From Arthrobacter sp. FW306-2-2C-D06B (GTDB taxonomy: Bacteria; Actinomycetota; Actinomycetes; Actinomycetales; Micrococcaceae), in assembly GCF_021789175.1 (NCBI RefSeq), contig NZ_CP084560.1:2356001-2420000 (forward strand): a stretch of 64,000 bases of DNA. The letters run 5' to 3'. Below the pieces are notes generated by a model, which was not told the origin of the DNA, did no database searches, and saw nothing but the letters and a program-made list of their open reading frames with translations. This document shows, in pieces, positions 37,150 to 47,426 of this stretch. The first letter of the stretch is position 1. The number at the start of each line of letters is the position of its first letter. Position numbers and translations under genes: made by a program.

Positions 37150-37731
37150 ATGACTGAAGTCACTGCGCCGGTGCCGTCCCGGGTTGTTCTCAACCACGCG
37201 GATATCGACCGTGCGCTCACTCGTATCGCCCACGAGATCCTCGAAGCCAACAAGGGTTCCCAGGATCTGGTTCTTTTGGGCATCCCACGCCGCGGTTATC
37301 CGCTGGCCGTGCGGCTGGCGGAAAAAATCGCCGCCGCGGATCCATCCGTCAACGCCTCTGCAATTGTCGGTCAGCTGGATGTCACCATGTTCCGTGACGA
37401 TCTTTCGCACCAGCCGGCCAGGCCTCCGTACCCCACCAAACTGCCGTTGTCCGGAATCGACAACAAGGTTGTTGTCCTCATCGACGACGTCCTGTACTCG
37501 GGCCGCACCATCCGGGCAGCCCTCGATGCCATCATCGACCTCGGCAGGCCGCGCATCGTCCGCCTGGCCGTCCTCGTGGACCGCGGGCACCGCGAACTGC
37601 CGATCCGCGCGGACCACGTCGGCAAGAACCTGCCTACGTCTTCCTCGGAAAAGGTCCGGGTCCACCTTGAAGAATTCGATTCGGTGGACGGTCAGCCGAT
37701 CAACGAAGTAGTGATCGAGGCAGGCGCATGA
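37150..37731 (+). CDS. pyrR: Bifunctional PyrR: pyr operon regulator and uracil phosphoribosyltransferase
   Basis: PyrR senses UMP and binds pyr mRNA; most members also have uracil phosphoribosyltransferase activity. The 193-residue protein has the PRTase fold: [14 protein letters not shown], the PRPP loop [22 protein letters not shown] and [29 protein letters not shown] 37150 follows GGGGAG; the open frame from 37123 runs through the RNA element. It is the first gene of pyrR-pyrB-pyrC-(PH-like)-carA-carB-pyrF and overlaps pyrB by 4 nt (ATGA). Confidence 0.95.
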   Translation: MTEVTAPVPSRVVLNHADIDRALTRIAHEILEANKGSQDLVLLGIPRRGYPLAVRLAEKIAAADPSVNASAIVGQLDVTMFRDDLSHQPARPPYPTKLPLSGIDNKVVVLIDDVLYSGRTIRAALDAIIDLGRPRIVRLAVLVDRGHRELPIRADHVGKNLPTSSSEKVRVHLEEFDSVDGQPINEVVIEAGA

Positions 37732-38741
37732 AACACCTGCTCTCCACCGAGAACCTCAGCGCAGCGAACGCCATCCGGATCCTGGACACAGCCGAAGAGA
37801 TGGCGGCGGTGGGGGACCGCGAGGTCAAGAAGCTGCCCGCCCTGCGCGGCCGCACCGTGGTCAACCTCTTCTTCGAAGACTCCACCCGCACGCGCATTTC
37901 CTTCGAGGCCGCAGCGAAGCGGCTCTCCGCCGACGTCATCAACTTCGCCGCCAAGGGTTCTTCGGTTTCGAAAGGGGAGTCCCTCAAGGACACCGCGCAG
38001 ACCCTCGCAGCCATGGGGGCCGATGCCGTAGTCATCCGCCACTGGGCTTCCGGGGCTCCGCACCGCCTGGCCGCCACCGACTGGATCGACGCGGCCGTTA
38101 TCAACGCCGGGGACGGCACCCATGAACACCCCACGCAGGCTCTCCTGGACGCGTTCACGATGCGCAGGCACTGGTCCAAGCTGCACGGCTTGGCGTCCAC
38201 GGGTGCAGACCTCACGGGCATGCGCGTCGCCATCGCCGGCGACGTACTGCACTCCCGCGTCGCCCGCTCCAACGTGTGGCTCCTGCGCACCCTGGGCGCG
38301 GAAGTGACCCTCGTTGCCCCGCCCACTTTGCTGCCGATCGGCGTCGAACACTGGCCTTGCAAGGTCAGCTACAACCTCGACGAGACCCTCGAAGCCGGAG
38401 TCGACGCCATGATGATGCTGCGCGTCCAAGGTGAGCGCATGAACGCTTCCTTCTTCCCCTCCACCCGCGAGTATTCGCGGCGCTGGGGCTTCGACGATGC
38501 CCGCCTCCGCGCCCTCGACGAGCTCGGTCTCAAGGACACGATCATCATGCACCCCGGGCCCATGAACCGCGGACTGGAAATTTCTTCCGCCGCTGCCGAT
38601 TCACCGCGTTCCACTGTCCTGGCCCAGGTCCGGAACGGCGTATCGGTCCGGATGGCCGCCCTGTACTTGCTGCTCTCGGGGGATTCCCGTGAAGCCGCCC
38701 CCATGCCGGGCACCGCCCGTTCCGATAAGGAGAGCAACTGA
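37728..38741 (+). CDS. pyrB: Aspartate carbamoyltransferase catalytic subunit
   Basis: PyrB condenses carbamoyl phosphate with aspartate, the committed step of pyrimidine synthesis. The 337-residue protein shows the carbamoyl-phosphate motif [31 protein letters not shown], and [13 protein letters not shown]. The C-terminal Asp-binding [12 protein letters not shown] is also present. No regulatory subunit gene (pyrI) is nearby, as expected in Gram-positives. The stop overlaps the pyrC start by 1 nt (TGATG). Confidence 0.96.
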   Translation: MKHLLSTENLSAANAIRILDTAEEMAAVGDREVKKLPALRGRTVVNLFFEDSTRTRISFEAAAKRLSADVINFAAKGSSVSKGESLKDTAQTLAAMGADAVVIRHWASGAPHRLAATDWIDAAVINAGDGTHEHPTQALLDAFTMRRHWSKLHGLASTGADLTGMRVAIAGDVLHSRVARSNVWLLRTLGAEVTLVAPPTLLPIGVEHWPCKVSYNLDETLEAGVDAMMMLRVQGERMNASFFPSTREYSRRWGFDDARLRALDELGLKDTIIMHPGPMNRGLEISSAAADSPRSTVLAQVRNGVSVRMAALYLLLSGDSREAAPMPGTARSDKESN

Positions 38742-40087
38742 TGACCGAGAGCGCAACAGGCACCTACTTGATCCGCGGAGCGGCCATCCTGGGCGGCGAC
38801 GCCGAGGACCTGCTGATCAGCGACGGCGTCATCGCTGAACGCGGCACTGGCCTTTCCGCCGAAGGCGCCACCGTGATCGAGGCCGCGGGCCTCGTGGCGC
38901 TTCCCGGCATGGTCGACATCCACACCCACTTGCGTGAACCCGGCCGCGAAGACGCGGAAACCGTGGAAACGGGTACCCGCGCCGCAGCCCTTGGCGGCTA
39001 CACCGCGGTCCACGCCATGGCGAACAGCAACCCGGTGGCGGACACGGCCGGCGTCGTCGAGCAGGTCCACAGCCTGGGCCGCGCCTCCGGTTGGGTGGAT
39101 GTCCGTCCGGTGGGCGCCGTCACGGTCGGACTCGCCGGCGAGCAGCTCGCCGAACTCGGCGCCATGGCCGACTCGCGCGCCCAGGTACGGGTCTTCTCCG
39201 ACGACGGGATCTGCGTCCATGATCCCGTCCTGATGCGCCGGGCCCTCGAGTACGTCAAAGCGTTCGACGGCGTCGTTGCCCAGCACGCGCAGGAACCCCG
39301 CCTCACCGCCGGTGCCCAGATGAACGAAGGCGCTGTCTCCGCGGTTCTCGGCCTCGCCGGGTGGCCTGCGGTCGCAGAAGAGAGCATCATCGCCAGGGAC
39401 GTCCTCCTGACCCAGCATGTCGGCTCGCGCCTCCACGTCTGCCATGTATCCACCGCCGGATCGGTGGAAATCGTCCGCTGGGCCAAGGAACGGGGGATCA
39501 ACGTCACCGCCGAGGTCACCCCGCACCACTTGTTGCTCACCGACGAACTGGTCCGCAGCTACGACCCCGTCTACAAAGTCAACCCGCCCCTGCGCACCGA
39601 CGCCGATGTCCAGGCGCTCCGTGCCGGACTCGCCGACGGCACCATCGACGTCGTCGGCACCGACCATGCCCCGCATCCTAGCGAGCACAAGGAGTGCGAG
39701 TGGGCCCAGGCGGCGATGGGCATGACGGGGCTGGAAACTGCCTTGTCGGTAGTCCAGGAAACCATGATCGAAACCGGGCTCATGACGTGGGCCGACTTCG
39801 CCCGCGTCACGTCCACGGTGCCCGCGGCCATTGGCCGCGTGGCGGATCAGGGACGTCCGCTCGAAACCGGCGAGCCCGCCAACGTCATCCTCGTGGACCC
39901 GGCTGCCCGGTGGACAGTGGATCCGCATAAGATGGCGACCATGGGCCGGAACTCACCCTTCGCGGGCAAAGAGCTGCCGGGCGCCGTCGTCGCCACCTTC
40001 TTCAAGGGCCACCCGACCGTGCTGGACGGCAGGCTGAACACGCCGTACCGCTACGCCGCGGAGCCCGCAGGAGCCGGCAGCAACTGA
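38741..40087 (+). CDS. pyrC: Dihydroorotase
   Basis: PyrC cyclises carbamoyl aspartate to dihydroorotate. The 448-residue class I-type amidohydrolase has the metal ligands VDIHTHLREPGREDAE, the flexible DDGICVHDP, HVCHVSTAGSVEIVRWAK, VTPHHLLLTDE and the catalytic Asp in VGTDHAPHPSEHKE. All expected His and Asp ligands are visible. It is coupled to pyrB and to the next gene by 1-nt TGATG overlaps. Confidence 0.96.
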   Translation: MTESATGTYLIRGAAILGGDAEDLLISDGVIAERGTGLSAEGATVIEAAGLVALPGMVDIHTHLREPGREDAETVETGTRAAALGGYTAVHAMANSNPVADTAGVVEQVHSLGRASGWVDVRPVGAVTVGLAGEQLAELGAMADSRAQVRVFSDDGICVHDPVLMRRALEYVKAFDGVVAQHAQEPRLTAGAQMNEGAVSAVLGLAGWPAVAEESIIARDVLLTQHVGSRLHVCHVSTAGSVEIVRWAKERGINVTAEVTPHHLLLTDELVRSYDPVYKVNPPLRTDADVQALRAGLADGTIDVVGTDHAPHPSEHKECEWAQAAMGMTGLETALSVVQETMIETGLMTWADFARVTSTVPAAIGRVADQGRPLETGEPANVILVDPAARWTVDPHKMATMGRNSPFAGKELPGAVVATFFKGHPTVLDGRLNTPYRYAAEPAGAGSN

Positions 40088-40608
40088 TGGACAACAAACT
40101 TGCTTCCTTGCTCCTAGTAGTGGTCCTTGCCGCGGTCGCGGCCGGACTCATTGCGATAGGTTGGCGCGGCAGGCTCAAGCGCCAGGCCGGCCTCGCCCAG
40201 CTTCCGGAAGTGCCCGAAAGGCTCAGCCCGGCAGGGATTGTGGCTGAAGGCCAGTACGTGGCCACGACGACGGCGGGAGACTGGCTTGACCGGGTCGCCG
40301 TCCATGGGCTTGGTTTCCGCGGAAACGCGGAAATGAGCGTCCACCGGGAAGGGGTCCTCTTCGACCGGAAAGGGACCACTCCCTTGTTCGTTCCGGCGGA
40401 AGCCGTGACCGATTGCGGCAGTTCCGACGGCATGGCAGGCAAGTTCGTGGAGAAGGATGGACTCGTGGTCTTGAGCTGGATGCTCGGGGAACACGAGCTC
40501 GACACCGGATTCAGGACAAGGCACGCCGCCGACAAGCAAGCGCTCCTCGAAGCACTTCAAGAATTGATCTCTGCAGCCCCCCAGGCAGATGCCGATAGTG
40601 GAAAGTAA
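40087..40608 (+). CDS. PH-like-domain membrane protein of the pyr operon
   Basis: The 173-residue protein has one N-terminal membrane helix ([22 protein letters not shown], about 5-26). A cytoplasmic, beta-rich domain follows, with segments such as [36 protein letters not shown], which suggest a bacterial PH-like fold. A protein of this type sits between pyrC and carA in many actinobacteria. Its job is not known; conservation of place hints at membrane recruitment or regulation of pyrimidine enzymes. It overlaps pyrC by 1 nt. Confidence 0.8.
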   Translation: MDNKLASLLLVVVLAAVAAGLIAIGWRGRLKRQAGLAQLPEVPERLSPAGIVAEGQYVATTTAGDWLDRVAVHGLGFRGNAEMSVHREGVLFDRKGTTPLFVPAEAVTDCGSSDGMAGKFVEKDGLVVLSWMLGEHELDTGFRTRHAADKQALLEALQELISAAPQADADSGK

Positions 40609-40612
40609 CAAA

Positions 40613-41854
40613 GTGACGGATAGCAACGCAGTGACAGGCAATACCAACCCAGCAGAGTCCTCCGCGGCAGTGCTGGTCCTCGAAGACGGCCGCACGTTCC
40701 GTGGCCGCAGCTACGGCGCCACAGGCGTTGCCCTGGGCGAGGCGGTCTTCGCCACCGGCATGACCGGCTACCAGGAAACCATCACGGACCCCTCGTATGC
40801 CCGGCAATTGGTGGTCCAGACGGCTCCGCACATCGGGAACACCGGCGTGAACAAGGAAGACGCGGAGTCCCGCCGCATCTGGGTGGCCGGCTACGTGGTC
40901 CGCGACGCCGCGCGACGCCCCTCGAACTGGCGCTCGGAGCGCAGCCTCGACGCGGAGCTCGTTGAACAGGGCATCGTCGGCATCCAGGCCGTAGACACCC
41001 GCGCCATCACCCGGCACCTGCGCGAACACAAGACCATGCGTGCTGGAATCTTCTCCGGCGAGGCAGCCAAGGCCACCGACAAGGAGCTCCTTGACACCGT
41101 CCTGGCCAGCGCGCCCATGGAAGGCGCCCGCTTGGCCGAAGAAGTGAGCATCGACGAAGCCTACGTCGTCGAACCCGCCGACCATGGCTGGGACGGCGAG
41201 CCGAAATTCAGCATCGCCGCGATTGACCTAGGCATCAAGGCCATGACCCCGGTCCGCTTCGCCGAACGCGGCGTACGCGTCCACGTCCTGCCGGCAACCT
41301 CCACGCTGGAAGACGTCAAGGCGGTCAACCCTGACGGTTTCTTCATGTCCAACGGCCCTGGCGACCCCGCCACGGCGGACGCGCAGGTGAAGCTGCTCCG
41401 CTCCGTGCTCGATGAGAAGATGCCGTACTTCGGAATCTGCTTCGGCAACCAGATCCTGGGCCGGGCGCTCGGATTCGGTACCTACAAGCTCAAGTACGGC
41501 CACCGCGGGATCAACCAGCCGGTGATGGACCGCCGTACGGGCAAAGTCGAGATCACCTCGCAGAACCACGGCTTCGCCGTCGACGCTCCCATGGACGGCG
41601 CCACCATGGCTCCGGAGGAGCGCTTTGGCCGCGTCGAGGTCAGCCACGTGAGCCTCAACGACGACGTCGTCGAAGGACTCGCGTGCCTCGACATCCCGGC
41701 CTTCTCGGTCCAGTACCACCCCGAAGCCGCGGCCGGACCGCACGACGCCGCCTACCTCTTCGACCGCTTCATCGACCTGATGGAGAGCACGAAGAACGGC
41801 CAGGCCGCCGACACTCAGACATCGAACTCCGCGAAGAACGAGGACACCAAGTAA
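40613..41854 (+). CDS. carA: Carbamoyl-phosphate synthase small (glutaminase) subunit
   Basis: CarA hydrolyses glutamine and passes ammonia to CarB. The 413-residue protein has the N-terminal CarA domain ([39 protein letters not shown], [11 protein letters not shown]) and a class I amidotransferase domain. The latter has FMSNGPGDP, nucleophile Cys near 276 in [19 protein letters not shown], and the HPEA His/Glu pair. GTG 40613 has GTGGAAAG at 7 nt; ATG 40589 would overlap the previous gene and has no ribosome site. The stop overlaps carB by 1 nt (TAATG). Confidence 0.95.
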   Translation: MTDSNAVTGNTNPAESSAAVLVLEDGRTFRGRSYGATGVALGEAVFATGMTGYQETITDPSYARQLVVQTAPHIGNTGVNKEDAESRRIWVAGYVVRDAARRPSNWRSERSLDAELVEQGIVGIQAVDTRAITRHLREHKTMRAGIFSGEAAKATDKELLDTVLASAPMEGARLAEEVSIDEAYVVEPADHGWDGEPKFSIAAIDLGIKAMTPVRFAERGVRVHVLPATSTLEDVKAVNPDGFFMSNGPGDPATADAQVKLLRSVLDEKMPYFGICFGNQILGRALGFGTYKLKYGHRGINQPVMDRRTGKVEITSQNHGFAVDAPMDGATMAPEERFGRVEVSHVSLNDDVVEGLACLDIPAFSVQYHPEAAAGPHDAAYLFDRFIDLMESTKNGQAADTQTSNSAKNEDTK

Positions 41855-44800
41855 TGCCAAAGCGTACAGATCTCAAGAGCGTCCTCGTTATCGGTTCAGG
41901 CCCGATCGTCATCGGCCAGGCGGCCGAATTCGACTACTCCGGAACCCAGGCCTTGCGGGTGCTCAAAGAGGAGGGCCTGCGCGTCATCCTCGTCAACTCC
42001 AACCCGGCCACCATCATGACGGACCCCGAGTTCGCCGATGCCACCTACGTGGAGCCCATCACGCCCGAGGTGGTCGAAAAGATCATCGCCAAGGAGCGCC
42101 CGGACGCCATCCTGCCCACACTGGGCGGACAGACGGCCCTCAACACGGCCATCGCCCTGGACAAGAACGGCGTGCTCGAGAAGTACAACGTCGAACTGAT
42201 CGGTGCCAACATTGCCGCGATCGAACTCGGCGAGGACCGCGAAAAGTTCAAGGGCGTCGTGGAACGCTGCGGCGCCGAGTCGGCCCGCAGCCACATCATC
42301 CACACCATGGATGAAGCACTGACCGCGGCGGAAGACCTCGGCTACCCGATGGTGGTCCGTCCGTCCTTCACCATGGGCGGCCTGGGCTCGGGCCTGGCAT
42401 ACAACGAGGACGATTTGCGCCGCATCGTGGGCCAGGGCCTCCAGTACAGCCCCACCTCCGAGGTCCTGCTGGAAGAAAGCATCCTCGGCTGGAAAGAGTA
42501 CGAGCTGGAGATGATGCGCGACAAGAACGACAACGTCGTCGTTGTCTGTTCGATCGAGAACTTCGATCCGGTAGGCGTCCACACGGGCGATTCCATTACC
42601 GTTGCCCCGGCCCTGACCCTGACGGACCGCGAGTACCAGCGGTTGCGCGATATCTCCATCGCCGTCATCCGCGAAGTCGGCGTCGACACCGGTGGCTGCA
42701 ACATCCAGTTCGCCATCGAGCCGGACACCGGACGCGTCGTCGTCATCGAAATGAACCCGCGTGTTTCGCGCTCTTCGGCGCTGGCTTCCAAGGCCACCGG
42801 CTTCGCGATCGCGAAGATCGCCACGAAGCTCTCCCTGGGCTACACCCTGGACGAGATCCCCAACGACATCACGCAGCAAACGCCGGCTTCGTTCGAGCCG
42901 ACGCTCGACTACGTCGTCGTCAAGGTTCCCCGCTTCGCGTTCGAGAAGTTCCCCGCAGCGGACAACACGCTGACCACCACCATGAAGTCCGTCGGTGAAG
43001 CCATGGCCATGGGCCGCAACTTCACGGAGGCCTTGCAGAAGGCCCTTCGCTCCCTCGAGCAGAAGGGCTCGCAACTGGACTTCAGCCACGTGCCCGAATG
43101 GGAAGTTCCGGAGCTCATCGAGAAGTCCAAGCGCCCGACGACGGACCGCCTCCACCAGGTCCAGCGCGCCCTGCTCGGCGGCGCTTCGCTCGAGGACCTC
43201 TACGCCGCCACCAAAATCGATCCGTGGTTCCTGGACCAGCTGCAGCTGCTCAACGAGATGTCCCACGAGATCCGCAAGGCCGGCGCCCTGACGGAAGACA
43301 TGCTCCGCAACGCCAAGCGCCACGGCTTCTCGGATGAGCAGATCGGCTCGTTGACCCACAACCCGGAGGCCGTCGTCCGCGGCGTGCGGCAGGCCCTCGG
43401 CATCCGTCCGGTCTACAAGACGGTGGACACCTGTGCCGCCGAATTCGCCGCGTACACCCCGTACCACTACTCGTCATATGACGAAGAGGACGAGGTCGGC
43501 CTGCACTCCAAGCCGTCCGTCATCATCCTGGGTTCGGGCCCCAACCGCATCGGCCAAGGCATCGAATTCGATTACTCGTGCGTCCACGCCTCCATGGCCC
43601 TGCGCAAGGCCGGCTACGAGACCGTCATGGTCAACTGCAACCCCGAAACAGTCTCCACGGATTACGACGTCTCCACGCGCCTCTACTTCGAACCGTTGAC
43701 ACTCGAGGACGTCCTCGAAGTCATCGCGGCAGAGGAACGCACGGGCGGCGTCATGGGCGTGTTCGTGCAGCTCGGCGGCCAAACCCCGCTCAAACTCGCA
43801 CAGCAACTGGCAGACGCCGGCGTGCCGATCCTCGGCACCTCGCCGGAAGCGATCGACCTCGCCGAGCACCGCGGCATGTTCTCCCGCGTGCTCGACCAGG
43901 CTGGACTGATCGCCCCGAAGAACGGCACCGCCGTGTCCTTCGAAGACGCCAAGAAGATCGCCGACGAAATCGGCTACCCGGTCCTCGTCCGTCCGTCCTA
44001 CGTGCTTGGCGGCCGCGGCATGGAAATCGTCTACGACGAAGCCAATCTCTCGCGCTACATCGCCAACGCCACGGAAATCACCCCGGACCACCCGGTGCTG
44101 ATCGACCGCTTCCTCGAGGACGCCGTCGAAATCGACGTCGACGCGCTCTTCGACGGCACGGACATGTACCTCGGCGGAATCATGGAGCACATCGAGGAAG
44201 CCGGCATCCACTCGGGTGACTCCGCATGCGTCCTGCCCCCCATCACCCTCGGCAGCAACGTGATCGAACGCGTCCGCACAGCCACCCGGGCCATCGCTGA
44301 AGGCGTAGGCGTCCGTGGCCTCATCAACATCCAGTTCGCACTGGCTTCCGACGTGCTCTACGTGCTGGAGGCCAACCCGCGCGCTTCCCGCACGGTTCCG
44401 TTCGTCTCCAAGGCAACGGGCGTGCAAATGGCCAAGGCCGCGGCCCTGATCGGTACGGGCGTCACCATCAACCAGCTCCGCAGCGCCTACAAGATGCTGC
44501 CGGAAACCGGCGACGGCTCAACCCTGCCGCTCGACGCTCCCGTCGCCGTGAAGGAAGCCGTGCTGCCGTTCAGCCGCTTCCGGACACCCGAAGGCAAGGT
44601 AGTGGACTCGCTGCTCGGCCCGGAAATGCGCTCCACCGGCGAAGTCATGGGCATCGACAAGCACTTCGACACCGCTTTCGCCAAGAGCCAGGCCGCGGCC
44701 AACAACGCGCTGCCCACCGAAGGCAAGATCTTCGTTTCTGTCGCCAACCGCGACAAGCGTTCGGTGATCATGGGCGTCAAGCGCTTGTCCGACCTTGGCT

Positions 44801-45174
44801 TCGAGATCGTCTCCACGGGCGGTACCGCGGATGTCCTGCGCCGCAACGGCATCCAGGCCACCCCGGTCCGCAAGGTCGCAGAAGGCAGCAGCGCCGAAGG
44901 CGAAGGAACCATCGCGGACCTCATCATCGCCGGCGAGATCGACATGGTCTTCAACACGCCTTCCGGCGGCGAAGCCCGCAGCGACGGCTACGAACTCCGT
45001 GCGGCCGCAACGTCCATCGGCATTCCCTGCATCACCACGGTTGCGGAGTTCAACGCCGCAGTGCAGGCCATCGAGGCGCTGCGCACTTACGAGTGGTCGG
45101 TGACGAGCCTGCAGGAGCACGCCGCTGCGCTGTCAGCTTCCCAGGCTGCGGCAGCCGAGGCCGTCAATGCCTGA
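41854..45174 (+). CDS. carB: Carbamoyl-phosphate synthase large subunit
   Basis: CarB makes carbamoyl phosphate from bicarbonate, ammonia and two ATP. The 1106-residue protein has two homologous ATP-grasp halves: [21 protein letters not shown] and [15 protein letters not shown] in the first, [20 protein letters not shown] and [15 protein letters not shown] in the second. An oligomerisation domain lies between them. The C-terminal MGS-like allosteric domain ([39 protein letters not shown]) binds UMP in other species. ATG 41854 starts at the carA stop. Confidence 0.97.
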   Translation: MPKRTDLKSVLVIGSGPIVIGQAAEFDYSGTQALRVLKEEGLRVILVNSNPATIMTDPEFADATYVEPITPEVVEKIIAKERPDAILPTLGGQTALNTAIALDKNGVLEKYNVELIGANIAAIELGEDREKFKGVVERCGAESARSHIIHTMDEALTAAEDLGYPMVVRPSFTMGGLGSGLAYNEDDLRRIVGQGLQYSPTSEVLLEESILGWKEYELEMMRDKNDNVVVVCSIENFDPVGVHTGDSITVAPALTLTDREYQRLRDISIAVIREVGVDTGGCNIQFAIEPDTGRVVVIEMNPRVSRSSALASKATGFAIAKIATKLSLGYTLDEIPNDITQQTPASFEPTLDYVVVKVPRFAFEKFPAADNTLTTTMKSVGEAMAMGRNFTEALQKALRSLEQKGSQLDFSHVPEWEVPELIEKSKRPTTDRLHQVQRALLGGASLEDLYAATKIDPWFLDQLQLLNEMSHEIRKAGALTEDMLRNAKRHGFSDEQIGSLTHNPEAVVRGVRQALGIRPVYKTVDTCAAEFAAYTPYHYSSYDEEDEVGLHSKPSVIILGSGPNRIGQGIEFDYSCVHASMALRKAGYETVMVNCNPETVSTDYDVSTRLYFEPLTLEDVLEVIAAEERTGGVMGVFVQLGGQTPLKLAQQLADAGVPILGTSPEAIDLAEHRGMFSRVLDQAGLIAPKNGTAVSFEDAKKIADEIGYPVLVRPSYVLGGRGMEIVYDEANLSRYIANATEITPDHPVLIDRFLEDAVEIDVDALFDGTDMYLGGIMEHIEEAGIHSGDSACVLPPITLGSNVIERVRTATRAIAEGVGVRGLINIQFALASDVLYVLEANPRASRTVPFVSKATGVQMAKAAALIGTGVTINQLRSAYKMLPETGDGSTLPLDAPVAVKEAVLPFSRFRTPEGKVVDSLLGPEMRSTGEVMGIDKHFDTAFAKSQAAANNALPTEGKIFVSVANRDKRSVIMGVKRLSDLGFEIVSTGGTADVLRRNGIQATPVRKVAEGSSAEGEGTIADLIIAGEIDMVFNTPSGGEARSDGYELRAAATSIGIPCITTVAEFNAAVQAIEALRTYEWSVTSLQEHAAALSASQAAAAEAVNA

Positions 45175-46051
45175 GTCTGCCGCAGCCGGGCAGCAGCCTG
45201 TTCTTAGCCCGGGGCCCCGACAGCCGTTCGGTTCCCGCCTCGCTGCCGCGATGGCCGCCCGCGGCCCCTTGTGCGTCGGTATCGACCCGCACCCGGGGCT
45301 CCTGGCGGACTGGGGATTGAACGACGACGTCGCCAGCCTGGAGCGCTTTTCGCTCACCGTCGTGGAGGCCGTGGCGACGCTCGCTGCCGCGGTGAAGCCG
45401 CAGGTGGCGCTCTATGAGCGTCACGGCTCAGCAGGCATTGCGGTCTTGGAACGCACTCTTGCGGCCGCATCCGATGCCGGAGTGTTGAGTATCGCCGACG
45501 CCAAACGCGGAGACATCGGCTCCACGATGGCTGCCTACGCCGACGCCTGGCTACGGGATGGCTCGGCCTTGGCAGCAGACTCGGTCACGCTGAGCCCGTA
45601 CCTTGGCTTCGAGTCGCTGCGACCGGCGCTCGACCTCGCGGCCGAGTCCGGCCGGGGTGTTTTCGTGCTCGCCCTGACGTCCAACCCGGAGGGCAAGTCC
45701 GTGCAGCATGTTGGGGGTTCGGAATCAGTGGCCCGGCGGATCGCCGAGGCCGCGGCCGAGGAGAACCGCCGTTATTCCGGCAGTCTGGGGTCGGTCGGTC
45801 TCGTGGTGGGTGCCACGATCGGCGGGGCGCTCGTGGAACTCGGGCTGGACCTCGACGCCGTTCACGGGCCCATCCTGGCGCCCGGGCTCGGCGCGCAGGG
45901 AGCCACACCGGCGGATCTGCGTGCCACTTTCGGCACGGCTTACCCGGCGGTCCTGGCGACGTCGAGCCGCGGAATCCTCGCGGCGGGGCCAACGATTGCC
46001 GGACTGCGTTCCGCTACCGAGTCCACCCGCAATGGTTTGCTGGAAGGCTGA
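45167..46051 (+). CDS. pyrF: Orotidine 5'-phosphate decarboxylase (type 2)
   Basis: PyrF decarboxylates OMP to UMP. The 294-residue protein is the long type-2 form. It has [30 protein letters not shown], the catalytic [12 protein letters not shown], and [14 protein letters not shown]. Towards the end are [16 protein letters not shown] and SRGILAAG, the phosphate-binding loops. It overlaps carB by 8 nt and ends the pyr operon. pyrD and pyrE are not in the window. Confidence 0.95.
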   Translation: MPESAAAGQQPVLSPGPRQPFGSRLAAAMAARGPLCVGIDPHPGLLADWGLNDDVASLERFSLTVVEAVATLAAAVKPQVALYERHGSAGIAVLERTLAAASDAGVLSIADAKRGDIGSTMAAYADAWLRDGSALAADSVTLSPYLGFESLRPALDLAAESGRGVFVLALTSNPEGKSVQHVGGSESVARRIAEAAAEENRRYSGSLGSVGLVVGATIGGALVELGLDLDAVHGPILAPGLGAQGATPADLRATFGTAYPAVLATSSRGILAAGPTIAGLRSATESTRNGLLEG

Positions 46052-46160
46052 GCCCGATCTTGGTGGGTCCAATGCATTGCGCTCCACACTGACCACGCGA
46101 TAGCTTCGGGATCAGTCCAATCCGCTACGCACTCGATGCCGGCCAAAGGGGGATGTGTCA

Positions 46161-46487
46161 GTGACCTTAAAGGCTCTGTCGCCAGAGGAACGTTCCGATG
46201 CCTTGGAGAAGGCCGCGAGAGCCCGGGCACGGCGGGCTCTCGCGAAGGAACAGCTCAGGACGGGCGAACTCAGCTTCGCCCGGCTGATCAAGTCGGCACA
46301 GACTGACGAGGCCATCGCCCGCATGCGTGTTTCCGAGCTCATCGAGGCTGTTCCTGGCATCGGCCCGGTCCGGGCAGCGGCCATCATGACGGAGATCGGG
46401 ATCGCCGCTTCCCGCAGGCTCAGGGGCTTGGGAATTCACCAGTCCCGGTCGCTGATAGATTTTATGGAAGACAAATACGGCGTTTAA
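46161..46487 (+). CDS. mihF: Actinobacterial integration host factor (mIHF)
   Basis: mIHF is a small essential nucleoid-associated protein of actinobacteria, named for its role in phage L5 integration. The 108-residue protein has a basic N-terminal helix (ARARARRALAKEQLRTGELS). A helix-two-turn-helix-like region follows, VPGIGPVRAAAIMTEIGIAASRRLRGLG, the family core. GTG 46161 is chosen because AAAGGGGGA lies 7 nt upstream; GTG 46155 would be 1 nt from it. It stands before gmk, a conserved actinobacterial order. An 18-nt tandem repeat overlaps its 3' end. Confidence 0.88.
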   Translation: MTLKALSPEERSDALEKAARARARRALAKEQLRTGELSFARLIKSAQTDEAIARMRVSELIEAVPGIGPVRAAAIMTEIGIAASRRLRGLGIHQSRSLIDFMEDKYGV

Positions 46488-46509
46488 AACGAATACAGCG
46501 TTTATAGCC
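46474..46509 (+). repeat. Imperfect 18-nt tandem duplication across the mIHF stop
   Basis: AATACGGCGTTTAAAACG and AATACAGCGTTTATAGCC lie head to tail with 14 of 18 positions equal. The first copy holds the mIHF stop codon; the second ends in TAGCC, part of a possible TAGCCT -10 box (46505-46510) for gmk. Confidence 0.5.
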
Positions 46510-46526
46510 TCTCCACGAAGGACGAT

Positions 46527-47099
46527 GTGAGCAAGAATCCGGGACTGACCGTCCTCGCAGGCCCCACTGCCGTTGGCAAGGGAACAGTATCCACGTATAT
46601 CCGGGACAATTACCCCGAGGTCTGGCTGTCGGTTTCAGCCACCACCCGCGCGCCGCGGCCGGGGGAGAAGGACGGCGTCCACTACTACTTCAAGTCCGCC
46701 GAAGAATTCGACGCACTCGTTGAGGACGGCCAGTTGCTTGAGTGGGCCGTGGTCCACGGAAGGAACCGCTACGGCACGCTGCGCAGCACGGTGGACGCCG
46801 CCATCGCCGAAGGCAGGTCCGTGCTGTTGGAAATCGATTTGCAGGGCGCCCGCCAAGTCAAGGCGGCAGTTCCGGACGCCAACTTCGTGTTCCTTGCTCC
46901 GCCCAGCTGGGACGAAATGGTCCGCCGTCTGGTGGGACGCGGCACCGAAACCCCGGAGGAACAGCAGCAACGGCTGGAAACCGCTAAACTGGAACTTGCC
47001 GCTGAACCGGAGTTTGACCACACCGTCATCAATGACGACGTACGCCGGGCAGCGGACGAGCTTGTTTCACTCATGGGGCTTACCCCGCACCAGCGCTAA
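46527..47099 (+). CDS. gmk: Guanylate kinase
   Basis: Gmk phosphorylates GMP and dGMP. The 190-residue P-loop kinase shows [14 protein letters not shown] (Walker A, 12-20), [19 protein letters not shown] (GMP-binding), [28 protein letters not shown] and [20 protein letters not shown] 46527 lies 4 nt after AAGGA. A TAGCCT box at 46505-46510 would give a leader of only about 10 nt holding just this ribosome site. rpoZ follows after 39 nt. Confidence 0.95.
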   Translation: MSKNPGLTVLAGPTAVGKGTVSTYIRDNYPEVWLSVSATTRAPRPGEKDGVHYYFKSAEEFDALVEDGQLLEWAVVHGRNRYGTLRSTVDAAIAEGRSVLLEIDLQGARQVKAAVPDANFVFLAPPSWDEMVRRLVGRGTETPEEQQQRLETAKLELAAEPEFDHTVINDDVRRAADELVSLMGLTPHQR

Positions 47100-47138
47100 G
47101 CGCTAGCACTTGTCAGCCCGTTAGAATTTGGAGAATTC

Positions 47139-47399
47139 GTGTCCACGAACCTTGAAGGCATCATCAACCCGCCGATCGACGAGCTGCTTGCTGCTGCCGA
47201 TTCAAAGTACGGCTTGGTGATTTTCGGCGCCAAGCGCGCGCGCCAGATCAACGCGTACTACGCTCAGCTGCACGAGGGCCTCTTCGAATACGTTGGCCCG
47301 CTGGTCGACACGAAGCTGAACGAGAAGTCGCTCTCCATCGCCCTGCGCGAGATCAACGAAGGCCTGCTGGTTTCCACTCCGATCGAGCCCGCAGAGTAA
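47139..47399 (+). CDS. rpoZ: DNA-directed RNA polymerase omega subunit
   Basis: Omega stabilises the beta' subunit during RNA polymerase assembly. The 86-residue protein has [32 protein letters not shown] and a C-terminal [13 protein letters not shown], as in actinobacterial omega. GTG 47139 follows GGAG. A TAGAAT box at 47122-47127 lies so close that a transcript starting there would have a leader of about 5 nt. It follows gmk, the usual order. Confidence 0.94.
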   Translation: MSTNLEGIINPPIDELLAAADSKYGLVIFGAKRARQINAYYAQLHEGLFEYVGPLVDTKLNEKSLSIALREINEGLLVSTPIEPAE

Positions 47400-47426
47400 A
47401 TCAGACTGCCTGTTGACGGAGGTCAC

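Noticed and set aside
41896..44427. Two long minus-strand frames over carB
   Set aside because: Antisense to a complete carB with all ATP-grasp motifs; no ribosome sites or recognisable motifs.
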